A stretch of 10,502 nt of DNA from Rickettsiales bacterium. Lineage in GTDB: Bacteria; Pseudomonadota; Alphaproteobacteria; Rickettsiales; UBA1997. Below the pieces are notes generated by a model that did not search any database, was not told the DNA's origin, and saw nothing but the letters and a program-made list of their open reading frames with translations. The first letter of the stretch is position 1; every line of letters begins with the position of its first letter. A program made the translations under genes and the position numbers. The stretch lies in the NCBI GenBank assembly GCA_947441875.1, contig CANEUR010000022.1, forward strand, positions 1-10,502, in the 5' to 3' direction. Shown in pieces: positions 1-6,788 of this stretch.

Positions 1-1
1 T

Positions 2-73
2 ATTGCTTCCGAATTATTAGTAAAGCATGATGAAAAATATATGCCACCTGAAGTTGCTAAAACTTTAAAATAA
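2..73 (+). CDS. C-terminal tail of an unidentified protein (partial)
   Basis: An open frame enters from the left edge and ends at the TAA at 71-73, giving 23 visible residues that begin IASELLVKH and end AKTLK. The piece is charged and looks like the soluble end of a real protein. It lies on the same strand as the genes downstream, separated from them by 219 bases that contain a promoter, so it probably belongs to an earlier transcription unit. I do not recognise the family from so short a tail. Confidence 0.55.
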   Translation: MASELLVKHDEKYMPPEVAKTLK

Positions 74-292
74 TGAAATATTTAAAAAAAACTTGACAAA
101 CAAGAAAAATGTTTTATAGTAAAACAAATATAGTTGTTTCCATTTTAAATAGATAGGTGTCAATTACTAAATAAATTTGCATCATAATTCGACTGTTGCA
201 TCACTAATTTGTTATTTATCAAATATTTTGTTATTTGATTATTTAAAGGTAAGAATTAATATTATTTTGTTGTTAATCAAATTTTAAGCAGT
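74..292 (+). promoter_or_regulatory. Non-coding leader region with 19-base spaced direct repeats
   Basis: This is the longest gap in the window. Beyond the promoter at 93-120 it holds two pairs of short direct repeats with the same 19-base period: TTGCATCA at 177-184 and 196-203, and TTTGTTATTT at 208-217 and 227-236. The units at 196-214 and 215-233 match at about 12 of 19 positions. There is no open frame of useful length, no GC-rich hairpin with a T-run, and no tRNA-like fold that I can see. The region may be a regulatory 5' leader or decayed sequence. Confidence 0.3.
93..120 (+). promoter_or_regulatory. Sigma70-type promoter for the cell-envelope genes
   Basis: TTGACA at 93-98 is a perfect -35 hexamer and TATAGT at 115-120 matches five of six -10 positions, with a 16-base spacer. 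Transcription would start near 127, giving an untranslated leader of about 165 bases before the M23 gene at 293. In DNA this AT-rich, -10 look-alikes are frequent by chance, but a perfect TTGACA at the right spacing in a non-coding gap is not. Confidence 0.65.
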
Positions 293-1552
293 ATGCAAAA
301 ATCTTTTTTGCTAGAAAAAATCAATCAACATCCAATTTTTAGAAAACATAATTTATTAGCAAAATTATGTAATAGTTTATTATCAATATTGCTTGTTTTA
401 AATAGCCTTCTTGTGCCATTTTGCAAGTTTTTTTTTACAAAAAAAACTATCTTATTCATTTCTAATAACAAAATCACCACCATTAATTTTCATCCAATTT
501 TACAAAATTTATTCATTTGTATTTTATTGTTTTTTAGCATCTCATTTTATAATTCTTGGCAATATAAAATACAATATAACAATTTAACCGATGACAAATT
601 AAGTGAAATTGAAAAACTAACAAAACTCAATAATTATTTTGCAAATGAACTAGAAATAAGCAATAACAAACTTGAAAAAATTAATCAATATTTAAATACT
701 ATAAATTCGCCTATCATACCAGTAAATGAGCGATTAAACACAATTAAAATACCTAAAGATATAGATACAAAAAATTTAAGTAGCGAAAACAATCAAACTA
801 TTCACACCATTAAACATCTTCATCAAAATTTTGCTTATGTTAATCATTTTAATACACAGCGAATCAGCAAAATAGAGCAAGCAATTGCTATAACTGGCTT
901 AAACTTCAAACAACATATCGACGCAAATCGAAAAGTTAAAAAATACTCTAAAAATAATTCTCATATGGCTATTGGAGGGCCAGAACAATTCGATGCCGAA
1001 CTTGAAAAAGAGTTATTAGCAAAAAATCTTTCTACTAATTACTTAGAACTACATCTAGAAAAAAATCAATTTAATAACCAAATAGAAAAACTACAGTTTC
1101 TCGAAACAATAAGCCAAAAATTACCTTTTCATAAACCAATGAATCATTTTTACATTTCTAGTGGCTTTGGTGTTAGAACCGATCCTTTCACAGGTAAGCA
1201 TCATGCTCATGAGGGCCTAGATTTTGTAGGCATTCACAATGCCCCCATCATTAGCCCATCTACTGGCAAAGTTATTTTGGCAAAATGGTTTAGTGACTAT
1301 GGCAATGCAATTGTTATTGATCATGGCTACGGAATCACTACTCGTTACGGTCATTTATCAAAAATAAAAGTAAAAGAAGGAGATGTTGTTAAGAGGGGGC
1401 AAATAATAGCCTTGCAAGGTAGCACAGGTAGAAGCACAGGCAATCATCTGCATTATGAAGTTCGTTATAAAAACACCCCCCTTAATCCAAAAAAATTTTT
1501 GGACGCAGGCAATATAATTAATTCTTCTAATACCAGTTATGTCAATAGTTAA
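293..1552 (+). CDS. Membrane-anchored M23 (LytM-type) peptidoglycan endopeptidase
   Basis: A zinc metallopeptidase of 419 residues predicted to cut peptide cross-links in peptidoglycan from the periplasmic face of the inner membrane. Hydrophobic stretches lie at about 21-48 and 66-87, the second a clear membrane anchor. A polar, helical, probably coiled-coil region follows (about 97-280), including a GGP motif at 228-230. The C-terminal M23 domain spans about 287-403, with GFGVRTDPFTG at 291-301, HxxxD zinc ligands H306 and D310, a further histidine at H354, and the HLH motif at 385-387. All expected catalytic residues are present, so it should be active. The ATG at 293 is the only plausible start: the frame upstream is closed by a stop at 257-259, with no ATG, GTG or TTG between, and no Shine-Dalgarno is visible. 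The last 14 bases overlap the bactofilin gene, a pairing that supports a cell-shape role. Confidence 0.93.
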   Translation: MQKSFLLEKINQHPIFRKHNLLAKLCNSLLSILLVLNSLLVPFCKFFFTKKTILFISNNKITTINFHPILQNLFICILLFFSISFYNSWQYKIQYNNLTDDKLSEIEKLTKLNNYFANELEISNNKLEKINQYLNTINSPIIPVNERLNTIKIPKDIDTKNLSSENNQTIHTIKHLHQNFAYVNHFNTQRISKIEQAIAITGLNFKQHIDANRKVKKYSKNNSHMAIGGPEQFDAELEKELLAKNLSTNYLELHLEKNQFNNQIEKLQFLETISQKLPFHKPMNHFYISSGFGVRTDPFTGKHHAHEGLDFVGIHNAPIISPSTGKVILAKWFSDYGNAIVIDHGYGITTRYGHLSKIKVKEGDVVKRGQIIALQGSTGRSTGNHLHYEVRYKNTPLNPKKFLDAGNIINSSNTSYVNS

Positions 1553-1937
1553 TATTAAAAAAGAAACAATAAAAATTCAAAACAATAATAAAAAATTTGA
1601 GTTAATTAGCTCTATCTATAATTCACCTCCTAGTATTATTGCTAAAAATTCTACTATACATGGCAATCTTAACAGTTCTGGCACCATAGAAATAGAAGGC
1701 TCAGTTTATGGCGAAATAAACACCAAAACTCTCATCATCCGACAATCTGGCTTTTTCCAAGGCAAAATTATTGCAGAAGATCTTTATATTCAAGGTAAAT
1801 TCGAGGGCAATATTAATGTTGGTAAAATTAGCATTTCTCAAACCGCCAATGTTAATGGTGAAATTTCTTATCAAACCATGTCGGTACAAGATGGTGCTTG
1901 TATAGATGCTGTTTTTAAAAAAAATAATAATACTTAA
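1539..1937 (+). CDS. Bactofilin (DUF583) cytoskeletal protein
   Basis: A small polymer-forming protein of 132 residues. Bactofilins assemble without nucleotide into filaments that localise cell-wall enzymes. A polar N-terminal tail (about 1-33) precedes a beta-helix core (about 34-125) built of short turns with repeating Gly-x-hydrophobic pattern, visible as IHGNL, IEGSVYGEI, FQGKI, FEGNINVG and VNGEIS. The length and the short charged C-terminal tail are typical. The gene starts 14 bases inside the end of the M23 gene in another frame, so the two are almost certainly translationally coupled. Bactofilin next to an M23 peptidase is a recurrent pairing (for example CcmA with Csd1 in Helicobacter), where the scaffold positions the hydrolase. 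No Shine-Dalgarno is visible, and no other Met is available near the N-terminus. Confidence 0.93.
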   Translation: MSIVNIKKETIKIQNNNKKFELISSIYNSPPSIIAKNSTIHGNLNSSGTIEIEGSVYGEINTKTLIIRQSGFFQGKIIAEDLYIQGKFEGNINVGKISISQTANVNGEISYQTMSVQDGACIDAVFKKNNNT

Positions 1938-1940
1938 AAA

Positions 1941-3284
1941 ATGTTTTTCGTTAACAAAAATTATCGATTGTGCTTTTTTGACTTAAAAAAAATATTATTC
2001 TCTTTACTTTTAGTTGTTTTATGTTCTTGCCATAACTTTAATTATTTCAATAATTTATTGCTCGATAAAACCCAAAAAAACACCCAAAAAAACAGTAATA
2101 AAAAAAATTTACAAAACAACACCCAGTCACAAAAAAAAGATACCGCAAAACATCTCGAAACCTATAACCTTAACAACATTGGCCATAATTTACCAGAAAA
2201 AATAAAAATAGCTATTTTTCTACCATTTTCTGGTAAAAATAAAGATTTAGCACAAAATATTGCCAATGCTGCAGTTTTATCTTTGTTTGAAAACGATAAC
2301 TTTCACAAACTCGAATTAGTTTTCATCGACAGCAAAGAAACCGCATCTGAACAACAGCAGGCTTTTCAAGAAATTATTAATCGCAATATTAAAATAGTAA
2401 TAGGTCCAATTTACAGCAATAATATTATCAATATTGAAAATATGGCGAAAGAATATGCTATTACAATTATTTCTCTTTCAAATAATATAGCAATGTTAGG
2501 TAAAATTTTTAATAATGGCGGAGGCATTTTTATTGCAGGAATCTTGCCAGAAACTCAAACCGAACAAATCGTTAATTTTGCCATTAACCAAAATAAATCA
2601 AACTTTGCCGTTTTGGCTCCAAATAATCAATATGGCAAATTAATTACCGAGTATCTCAAAAAATTTACCAGAGCAAGAAGTGCTAATTTTATCACTGCTG
2701 AGTTTTATAATAATGAAAAAGATCTCGAAAAATCAGCAGATCGCTTGGTTAATTCTTTTTCGCTTTCTATAATTCCTAAAAAAGATCAAATCATTAACGA
2801 AGAAGATAAAAACTATCCGCAAATAATTTTAATTCCCGAATCAGGTAGAATTTTATCAAAAGCAATTGCCAGCATTAATAGCAAAAATACCAAAGAACTC
2901 GATTTAAAAATAGTTGGCACTAGCCAATGGGATGATCCAGCCACTTTAAATGATAGCAATTTATTTGGCGGTTGGTTCGTTGCTCCCGAGCCAAAAAAAT
3001 TTCAATCTTTTGAAAAAGAATACCAAAAAACTTTTAAAAATTTTCCAAATCGCATTTCGACCATAGCCTATGATAGCGTTTTAGCCATCAGCGATCTTGC
3101 TCAAAATAATAAAAATATTACAGCGCACAATTTAATAGCAAAAACTAGAGGTTTTGAAGGCATTGACGGTTTATTTCGCTTTTTGCCAAATGGAGCAGTG
3201 CAACGAAACTTAGCTATTTTACAAGTTGGCATCAGTAATTTTGAAATAGTTGAACCAGCCAGCAAAAGATTCTTAAATTACTAA
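1941..3284 (+). CDS. LpoA-like lipoprotein, periplasmic-binding-protein fold (putative PBP activator)
   Basis: A 447-residue protein with a lipoprotein signal peptide: hydrophobic core at about 18-28, then lipobox L-C-S-C with the modified cysteine at C30. A low-complexity Lys/Asn/Gln linker (about 40-75) follows, then a type 1 periplasmic-binding (Leu/Ile/Val-binding-like) domain from about 87 to the end, opening with IKIAIFLPFSG and including VIGPIYS, VLAPNNQYG and IAYDSVLA. Proteins of this architecture in Gram-negatives are annotated as penicillin-binding protein activators by relation to the C-terminal domain of E. coli LpoA, which stimulates PBP1a from the outer membrane. An amino-acid-binding role is the main alternative, but no ABC permease or ATPase genes are nearby. 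It starts three bases after the bactofilin stop, so it likely shares that operon. The linker DNA holds four A7-A8 runs (2074-2138). Confidence 0.82.
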   Translation: MFFVNKNYRLCFFDLKKILFSLLLVVLCSCHNFNYFNNLLLDKTQKNTQKNSNKKNLQNNTQSQKKDTAKHLETYNLNNIGHNLPEKIKIAIFLPFSGKNKDLAQNIANAAVLSLFENDNFHKLELVFIDSKETASEQQQAFQEIINRNIKIVIGPIYSNNIINIENMAKEYAITIISLSNNIAMLGKIFNNGGGIFIAGILPETQTEQIVNFAINQNKSNFAVLAPNNQYGKLITEYLKKFTRARSANFITAEFYNNEKDLEKSADRLVNSFSLSIIPKKDQIINEEDKNYPQIILIPESGRILSKAIASINSKNTKELDLKIVGTSQWDDPATLNDSNLFGGWFVAPEPKKFQSFEKEYQKTFKNFPNRISTIAYDSVLAISDLAQNNKNITAHNLIAKTRGFEGIDGLFRFLPNGAVQRNLAILQVGISNFEIVEPASKRFLNY

Positions 3285-3347
3285 AAAACAATTATCTTTT
3301 TTTATATTTAAGAAACTGTTACATCTTAAATTATATTTTCATAAATC

Positions 3348-4205
3348 ATGACCAAAATCAGTTACCTTAATAGCAATTTTTTAGAGCATCAAAATTGTTT
3401 GGTGCATATCGAAGATAGAGGCTTTCAATTTGCCGATGGAGCATATGAAGTAACTTTATATCAAAACAAGCAACTCATTGATGGCAAAAATCATCTGTTG
3501 CGTTTAATGAGAAATTTACAAGAACTAAACATTCATCACAACTTTACCATTGAAGAATTATTCTTAATACAGCAACAACTATTTATCAAAAATAATGTAA
3601 CACAAGGCATTTGCTATTTACAAATCACTCGAGGATCTGCCGTTTCTAGAATTGCCTCTTGCCCTCAAAATTTAACCCCCACAATTGTTGCCACGGTAAA
3701 TGAAATTCAACCCATGTCAGAAAGTCGTTTTAACGAAGGCTTTACAGTAATAACCAACCCAGATATTCGCTGGCTTCGTTGCGACATCAAAACCGTCAAT
3801 TTACTTGCCTCAACACTTACCAACCAAAAAGCCAAAGATTTAGGCTTTGATGATGCAATTTTTATACGCGATAATATCGTAACCGAGGCAACTTTTGCCA
3901 ATGTTTTTATCTTAAACAAGCAAAATCAACTCATCACTCATCCTGCTAACCATCATATTTTATGTGGCATCACTAGAAATCGAATCATTAAAATAGCCAA
4001 AGAACAAGGCTTTGAAGTTTTAGAGCAAACTTTTGATTATAATGCACTAATCTCGGCAAAAGAAGTTTTTTTAACTAGTTCAAGCTTACTTATTCGGCCT
4101 GTTTATAAAATCGACAATATTGTTTTTAATGTGCAAAAAAATTTTAGTGTTGCTAAATTATTAACCCAGAAATACAATATCTTTATCGATTCTCATTTTT
4201 CATAA
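3348..4205 (+). CDS. Class IV PLP aminotransferase, D-amino acid transaminase-like
   Basis: A 285-residue cytosolic fold type IV enzyme, a normal length for D-amino acid transaminases, which interconvert D-alanine/2-oxoglutarate and pyruvate/D-glutamate. Visible motifs are EDRGFQFADGAYEV (22-35), the PLP-binding lysine K148 in CDIKTVNLL, E180 in VTEATFANVF, which contacts the PLP ring nitrogen, and GITRNRI (207-213). TRG at 94-96 is followed by SAVSRIASCP, where canonical D-AATs have an RxH carboxylate-binding motif. An arginine is present (R101) but no histidine. Substrate use may therefore differ, and branched-chain aminotransferase or aminodeoxychorismate lyase cannot be excluded by eye. 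It opens the second gene block after a 63-base gap. A weak promoter candidate (TTAAGA 3308-3313, TATATT 3332-3337) would give an almost leaderless mRNA. nrdR begins 3 bases after its stop. Confidence 0.82.
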   Translation: MTKISYLNSNFLEHQNCLVHIEDRGFQFADGAYEVTLYQNKQLIDGKNHLLRLMRNLQELNIHHNFTIEELFLIQQQLFIKNNVTQGICYLQITRGSAVSRIASCPQNLTPTIVATVNEIQPMSESRFNEGFTVITNPDIRWLRCDIKTVNLLASTLTNQKAKDLGFDDAIFIRDNIVTEATFANVFILNKQNQLITHPANHHILCGITRNRIIKIAKEQGFEVLEQTFDYNALISAKEVFLTSSSLLIRPVYKIDNIVFNVQKNFSVAKLLTQKYNIFIDSHFS

Positions 4206-4208
4206 ACT

Positions 4209-4655
4209 ATGCATTGCCCATTTTGCCGACACACCGAAACTCAAGTTAAAGATAGCCGAATTTCTGACGACGGTGAAAACATCAAGCGCAGAAGATACTG
4301 CCCAGCTTGTGGGCTTCGCTTTACCACCTACGAAAAGGTGCATTTACCCGAAATTATTGTCATTAAAAAAAATGGCGAAAAACGATCTTTCGATGCTCAA
4401 AAAGTTAAAAAATCTATCAATATGGCAGTGCGAAAAAGACCTGTTCATAATTCACAAGTTGAGCAAATTGTTTATCAAATCGCTCATCAAATTGCCATAA
4501 ACAATGAGCTTGAAATTACTTCGGCAAAAATTGGCGAAATGGTTTTAGAGGCCCTTGAAAAGCTCGATCAAGTTGCTTTTGTTCGATTTGCTTCAGTTTA
4601 TAAAAATTTTGAAACACCGCAAGATTTTCAACAATTTATCAAAAAAATTGTATGA
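4209..4655 (+). CDS. nrdR: NrdR transcriptional repressor of ribonucleotide reductase genes
   Basis: A 148-residue protein matching NrdR end to end (the family is about 150 residues). The N-terminal zinc ribbon uses C3/C6 (CPFC) and C31/C34 (CPAC), with the basic stretch KRRRYCPACG between and beside them. An ATP-cone domain follows at about 47-137, beginning EIIVIKKNGEKRSFD, and senses ATP/dATP. NrdR binds paired NrdR boxes upstream of nrd operons when deoxynucleotides are plentiful. No nrd gene or clear NrdR box was noted in this window, so its targets lie elsewhere. The gene sits 3 bases after the aminotransferase stop and overlaps the UDG gene by 4 bases (ATGA at 4652-4655), consistent with one transcript. 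Confidence 0.96.
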   Translation: MHCPFCRHTETQVKDSRISDDGENIKRRRYCPACGLRFTTYEKVHLPEIIVIKKNGEKRSFDAQKVKKSINMAVRKRPVHNSQVEQIVYQIAHQIAINNELEITSAKIGEMVLEALEKLDQVAFVRFASVYKNFETPQDFQQFIKKIV

Positions 4656-5473
4656 AAACCAAGCCAACATTCGATGCTCTCGCTTTTTATTGCGACAACG
4701 AGCTAGATGAAGTTTTTTTAGAAGAACCACAAAATCATCTGACCAGTAATCAAATTATTTTTCCAACCAAACTTATTGGCACACCACCCGCTAATATTGA
4801 TGTTGCTTTAACAAATTTAGCCAAAAAAAATTTATTTACCACCAACTCAATTTCTCTTGAAAATATTGTGCAATCAGCCCAAAATTTAGCTAATTCTTGT
4901 CATAATTTACTCGAATTACAGCAAGCTCTTTTCAAGTTCGATGGTTGTAATTTAAAAAAAATGGCAACAAATACTGTTTTTGGCGATGGTAATGCTAGTA
5001 GTAAAATTTTAGTGATTGGCGAAGCGCCAGGTAACGAAGAAGATTTACAAGGTCTGCCATTTTGTGGCGATTCTGGATTAATGTTAAAAGATATGTTTTG
5101 GGCAATTGGCTTGCAAAGAGAAAAAGATTTTTATATTACCAACACTGTTTTTTGGCGCCCTCCAGGCAACAGGCAACCCACTCCCGAAGAAATTGCCATT
5201 TGCACACCTTTTTTGCACAAAATAATTCAACTAATTGAGCCAAAAATCATTATTTTAATTGGAGCCACCGCAACTAATAATTTGCTTAATTCTAATTTAC
5301 CAATTGGCAAAATTCACGGCAAAATTAATGATTTTCAGCCAAGTTATTTACCTTTTAAAACTAAAGTAGTAAGCTTATTTCATCCTGCTTTTTTAATGAG
5401 ACAGCCTAGTAAAAAAAAGTTAGTTTGGCAAGATTTACTTAACATAAAACAACATCTAAAAAACAATGACTAA
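4652..5473 (+). CDS. Family 4-type uracil-DNA glycosylase (alphaproteobacterial form)
   Basis: A 273-residue DNA repair enzyme expected to excise uracil arising from cytosine deamination, starting base excision repair. An N-terminal extension of about 90 residues precedes the UDG fold. The catalytic motif GEAPGNEED lies at 123-131, followed by GLPFCGDSG (134-142), WRPPGNRQPTPEE (168-180) and the second UDG motif HPAF at 244-247. Canonical family 4 enzymes hold a 4Fe-4S cluster with four cysteines. Here C99 (in FDGC) and C184 (in AICTPF) occupy two of those places, but the CxxC partner is absent (C-N-L-K) and the cysteine before RPPGNR is W168. From memory, alphaproteobacterial homologues share these changes. 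Translation is coupled to nrdR through ATGA, and the stop overlaps the hisZ-like start by 8 bases. Confidence 0.88.
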   Translation: MKTKPTFDALAFYCDNELDEVFLEEPQNHLTSNQIIFPTKLIGTPPANIDVALTNLAKKNLFTTNSISLENIVQSAQNLANSCHNLLELQQALFKFDGCNLKKMATNTVFGDGNASSKILVIGEAPGNEEDLQGLPFCGDSGLMLKDMFWAIGLQREKDFYITNTVFWRPPGNRQPTPEEIAICTPFLHKIIQLIEPKIIILIGATATNNLLNSNLPIGKIHGKINDFQPSYLPFKTKVVSLFHPAFLMRQPSKKKLVWQDLLNIKQHLKNND

Positions 5474-6407
5474 ACCATTACTGCCTATCGGTTTTTATGA
5501 TTTACTAGGAGAACAAGCAATCATTAATCACCGCAATATCAATCAAATATTAGAAGTATTTTTTAGTGCTGGCTATCAACTAATCAAAACCCCATTACTT
5601 GAATTTGCCGAAAATTTTTCTGACGAAAATTTATCAAATAGTTTTTATACTGCCGACAGCATTTCTGGCAAAAACTTAATTATTCGCAACGACATAACTT
5701 TGCAAATTTCTCGATTATTTAGTGGCAGACTAAAAACCGCCAGTTTGCCTTTAAAAATTTGTTATGTTGGCGATGTTTTTTATGCCAAAAATAACGAACT
5801 ATACCCAGATCGTCAACAAACTCAACTCGGCATCGAAATTATTGGAGAAAACCACACCTCAACACAGCTTAATGTGCTAAATACTTTACTTACCGCTTTG
5901 TATAGTCTTAAACTAAAAAATCTACTGATCAGTATCACTTTGCCAGATTTTATCTTGATTTTTTTTACAGAAATCATTCAGCAACAACAAGATGCTTTAA
6001 AACAAGCAATCTATCAAAAAAATATTTCTAGCATCACGCAAATTCTCAAGCAAAATAATCTAGATAACAAACTGATAAATTCGCTTATAATATTACTTTT
6101 AGAACATCAAAATTTTACTAAAATCACCGAAACACTTGCTAGTTTTAACTGCTCAAAAATCAATCAACAACTACATTTGTTGCAAGAAATAAATTTATTT
6201 TTGCAACAAAATTTTAATTCTCTTGTGTTAACTTACGATATTTTTGGCGACAATCATTTTAATTATCATAAAAATATTGCTTTTGATATTTTCTGCCCTA
6301 ACTTTAATTATGCCATTGCTAAAGGCGGATGTTATCAAGTGCAGAACTCTTTAGAAATGGCAGTTGGTGCCACAATTTATGCTAATCATTTACGAAAAAT
6401 ATTATAA
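5466..6407 (+). CDS. hisZ: HisZ-like protein (ATP phosphoribosyltransferase regulatory subunit / HisRS paralogue)
   Basis: A 313-residue class II aminoacyl-tRNA synthetase-like protein. It has the start-of-core PIGFYDLLG (7-15), a motif 2-like segment IIRNDITLQ (72-80) with R74, YVGDVFYAKNN (100-110) and the QTQLGIEIIG strand (118-127). The HisRS-specific RGxDYY block is replaced by HFNYHKNIAF (264-273), which resembles alphaproteobacterial HisZ, and the anticodon-binding domain of HisRS is missing. HisZ pairs with short-form HisG to catalyse and regulate the first step of histidine synthesis. The glycine-rich GGRY motif reads GGCY (287-290). Neither hisG nor hisS is nearby, which is unusual because they often cluster. 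A degenerate HisRS paralogue with another role is the alternative. The gene starts inside the UDG gene (8-base overlap) and ends 3 bases before the next start. Confidence 0.75.
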   Translation: MTKPLLPIGFYDLLGEQAIINHRNINQILEVFFSAGYQLIKTPLLEFAENFSDENLSNSFYTADSISGKNLIIRNDITLQISRLFSGRLKTASLPLKICYVGDVFYAKNNELYPDRQQTQLGIEIIGENHTSTQLNVLNTLLTALYSLKLKNLLISITLPDFILIFFTEIIQQQQDALKQAIYQKNISSITQILKQNNLDNKLINSLIILLLEHQNFTKITETLASFNCSKINQQLHLLQEINLFLQQNFNSLVLTYDIFGDNHFNYHKNIAFDIFCPNFNYAIAKGGCYQVQNSLEMAVGATIYANHLRKIL

Positions 6408-6410
6408 TTT

Positions 6411-6788
6411 ATGCCACACATTGTTATCGAATTTTCTGCTGATTTTTCGGCAGAATTAGCTCAAAATTTAGCTAAAAAAGTGCAACAAAATTTTATTACT
6501 CTTGCTTTCGAAGGCAAATTTGATATTAATCAATGTAAAATTCGCTTTCTCAGTTTTGCCGATTATTTTGTAGGTCTAAATAACCAGAACACAACTAGTT
6601 TTGTGCATCTTACCATCAAAATTTTAGCAGGACGTACACTTGAAATACAAAAAAAACTTACCGAACTTTGCCTACATTCGCTACAAGAAGTTTATTTAAA
6701 GCACTGCCATAAAAACAGAATTGATTTTTCGGTTGATTTAGTTGAAATGTCTAAAGAAACTTATCAAAAAACCACTATTAACTTATGA
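6411..6788 (+). CDS. 5-carboxymethyl-2-hydroxymuconate isomerase (CHMI) homologue
   Basis: A 125-residue protein of the tautomerase superfamily, close to the 126 residues of E. coli HpcD. It begins MPHIVIEFS, so removal of Met would expose the N-terminal catalytic proline. The family-typical block FVHLTIKILAGRTLE (64-78) matches FVHMTLKIGAGRSLE in E. coli, including the active-site region arginine R75, and the tail VEMSKETYQK (111-120) is also characteristic. In E. coli the enzyme isomerises an intermediate of homoprotocatechuate degradation. None of that pathway is visible here and it would be surprising in a reduced genome, so the true substrate is uncertain. The start follows the hisZ-like stop by 3 bases, and the end overlaps the next gene by 4 (ATGA). 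Confidence 0.85.
   Translation: MPHIVIEFSADFSAELAQNLAKKVQQNFITLAFEGKFDINQCKIRFLSFADYFVGLNNQNTTSFVHLTIKILAGRTLEIQKKLTELCLHSLQEVYLKHCHKNRIDFSVDLVEMSKETYQKTTINL

Noticed and set aside
92..104. CTTG-ACAAA-CAAG hairpin
   Set aside because: A 4-base stem that overlaps the -35 hexamer; no T-run follows directly, and it is expected by chance.
1701..1889. Minus-strand 62-residue open frame
   Set aside because: Lies entirely inside the bactofilin gene on the opposite strand, has no recognisable motif, and is a shadow of a clear beta-helix protein.
2014..2205. Plus-strand 63-residue Lys-rich open frame
   Set aside because: Alternative frame of the A-rich lipoprotein linker; its Lys/Thr/Pro composition follows from the A-runs and it has no independent start signal.
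3283..3303. A6 and T7 runs after the lipoprotein gene as a terminator
   Set aside because: The possible stem is only A-T pairs with no GC content, so it does not qualify as a rho-independent terminator by eye.
3707..3919. Minus-strand 70-residue open frame
   Set aside because: Antisense shadow inside the aminotransferase gene with no family resemblance.
4273..4500. Plus-strand 75-residue frame within nrdR
   Set aside because: Shifted frame of a well-conserved NrdR; no supporting motif.
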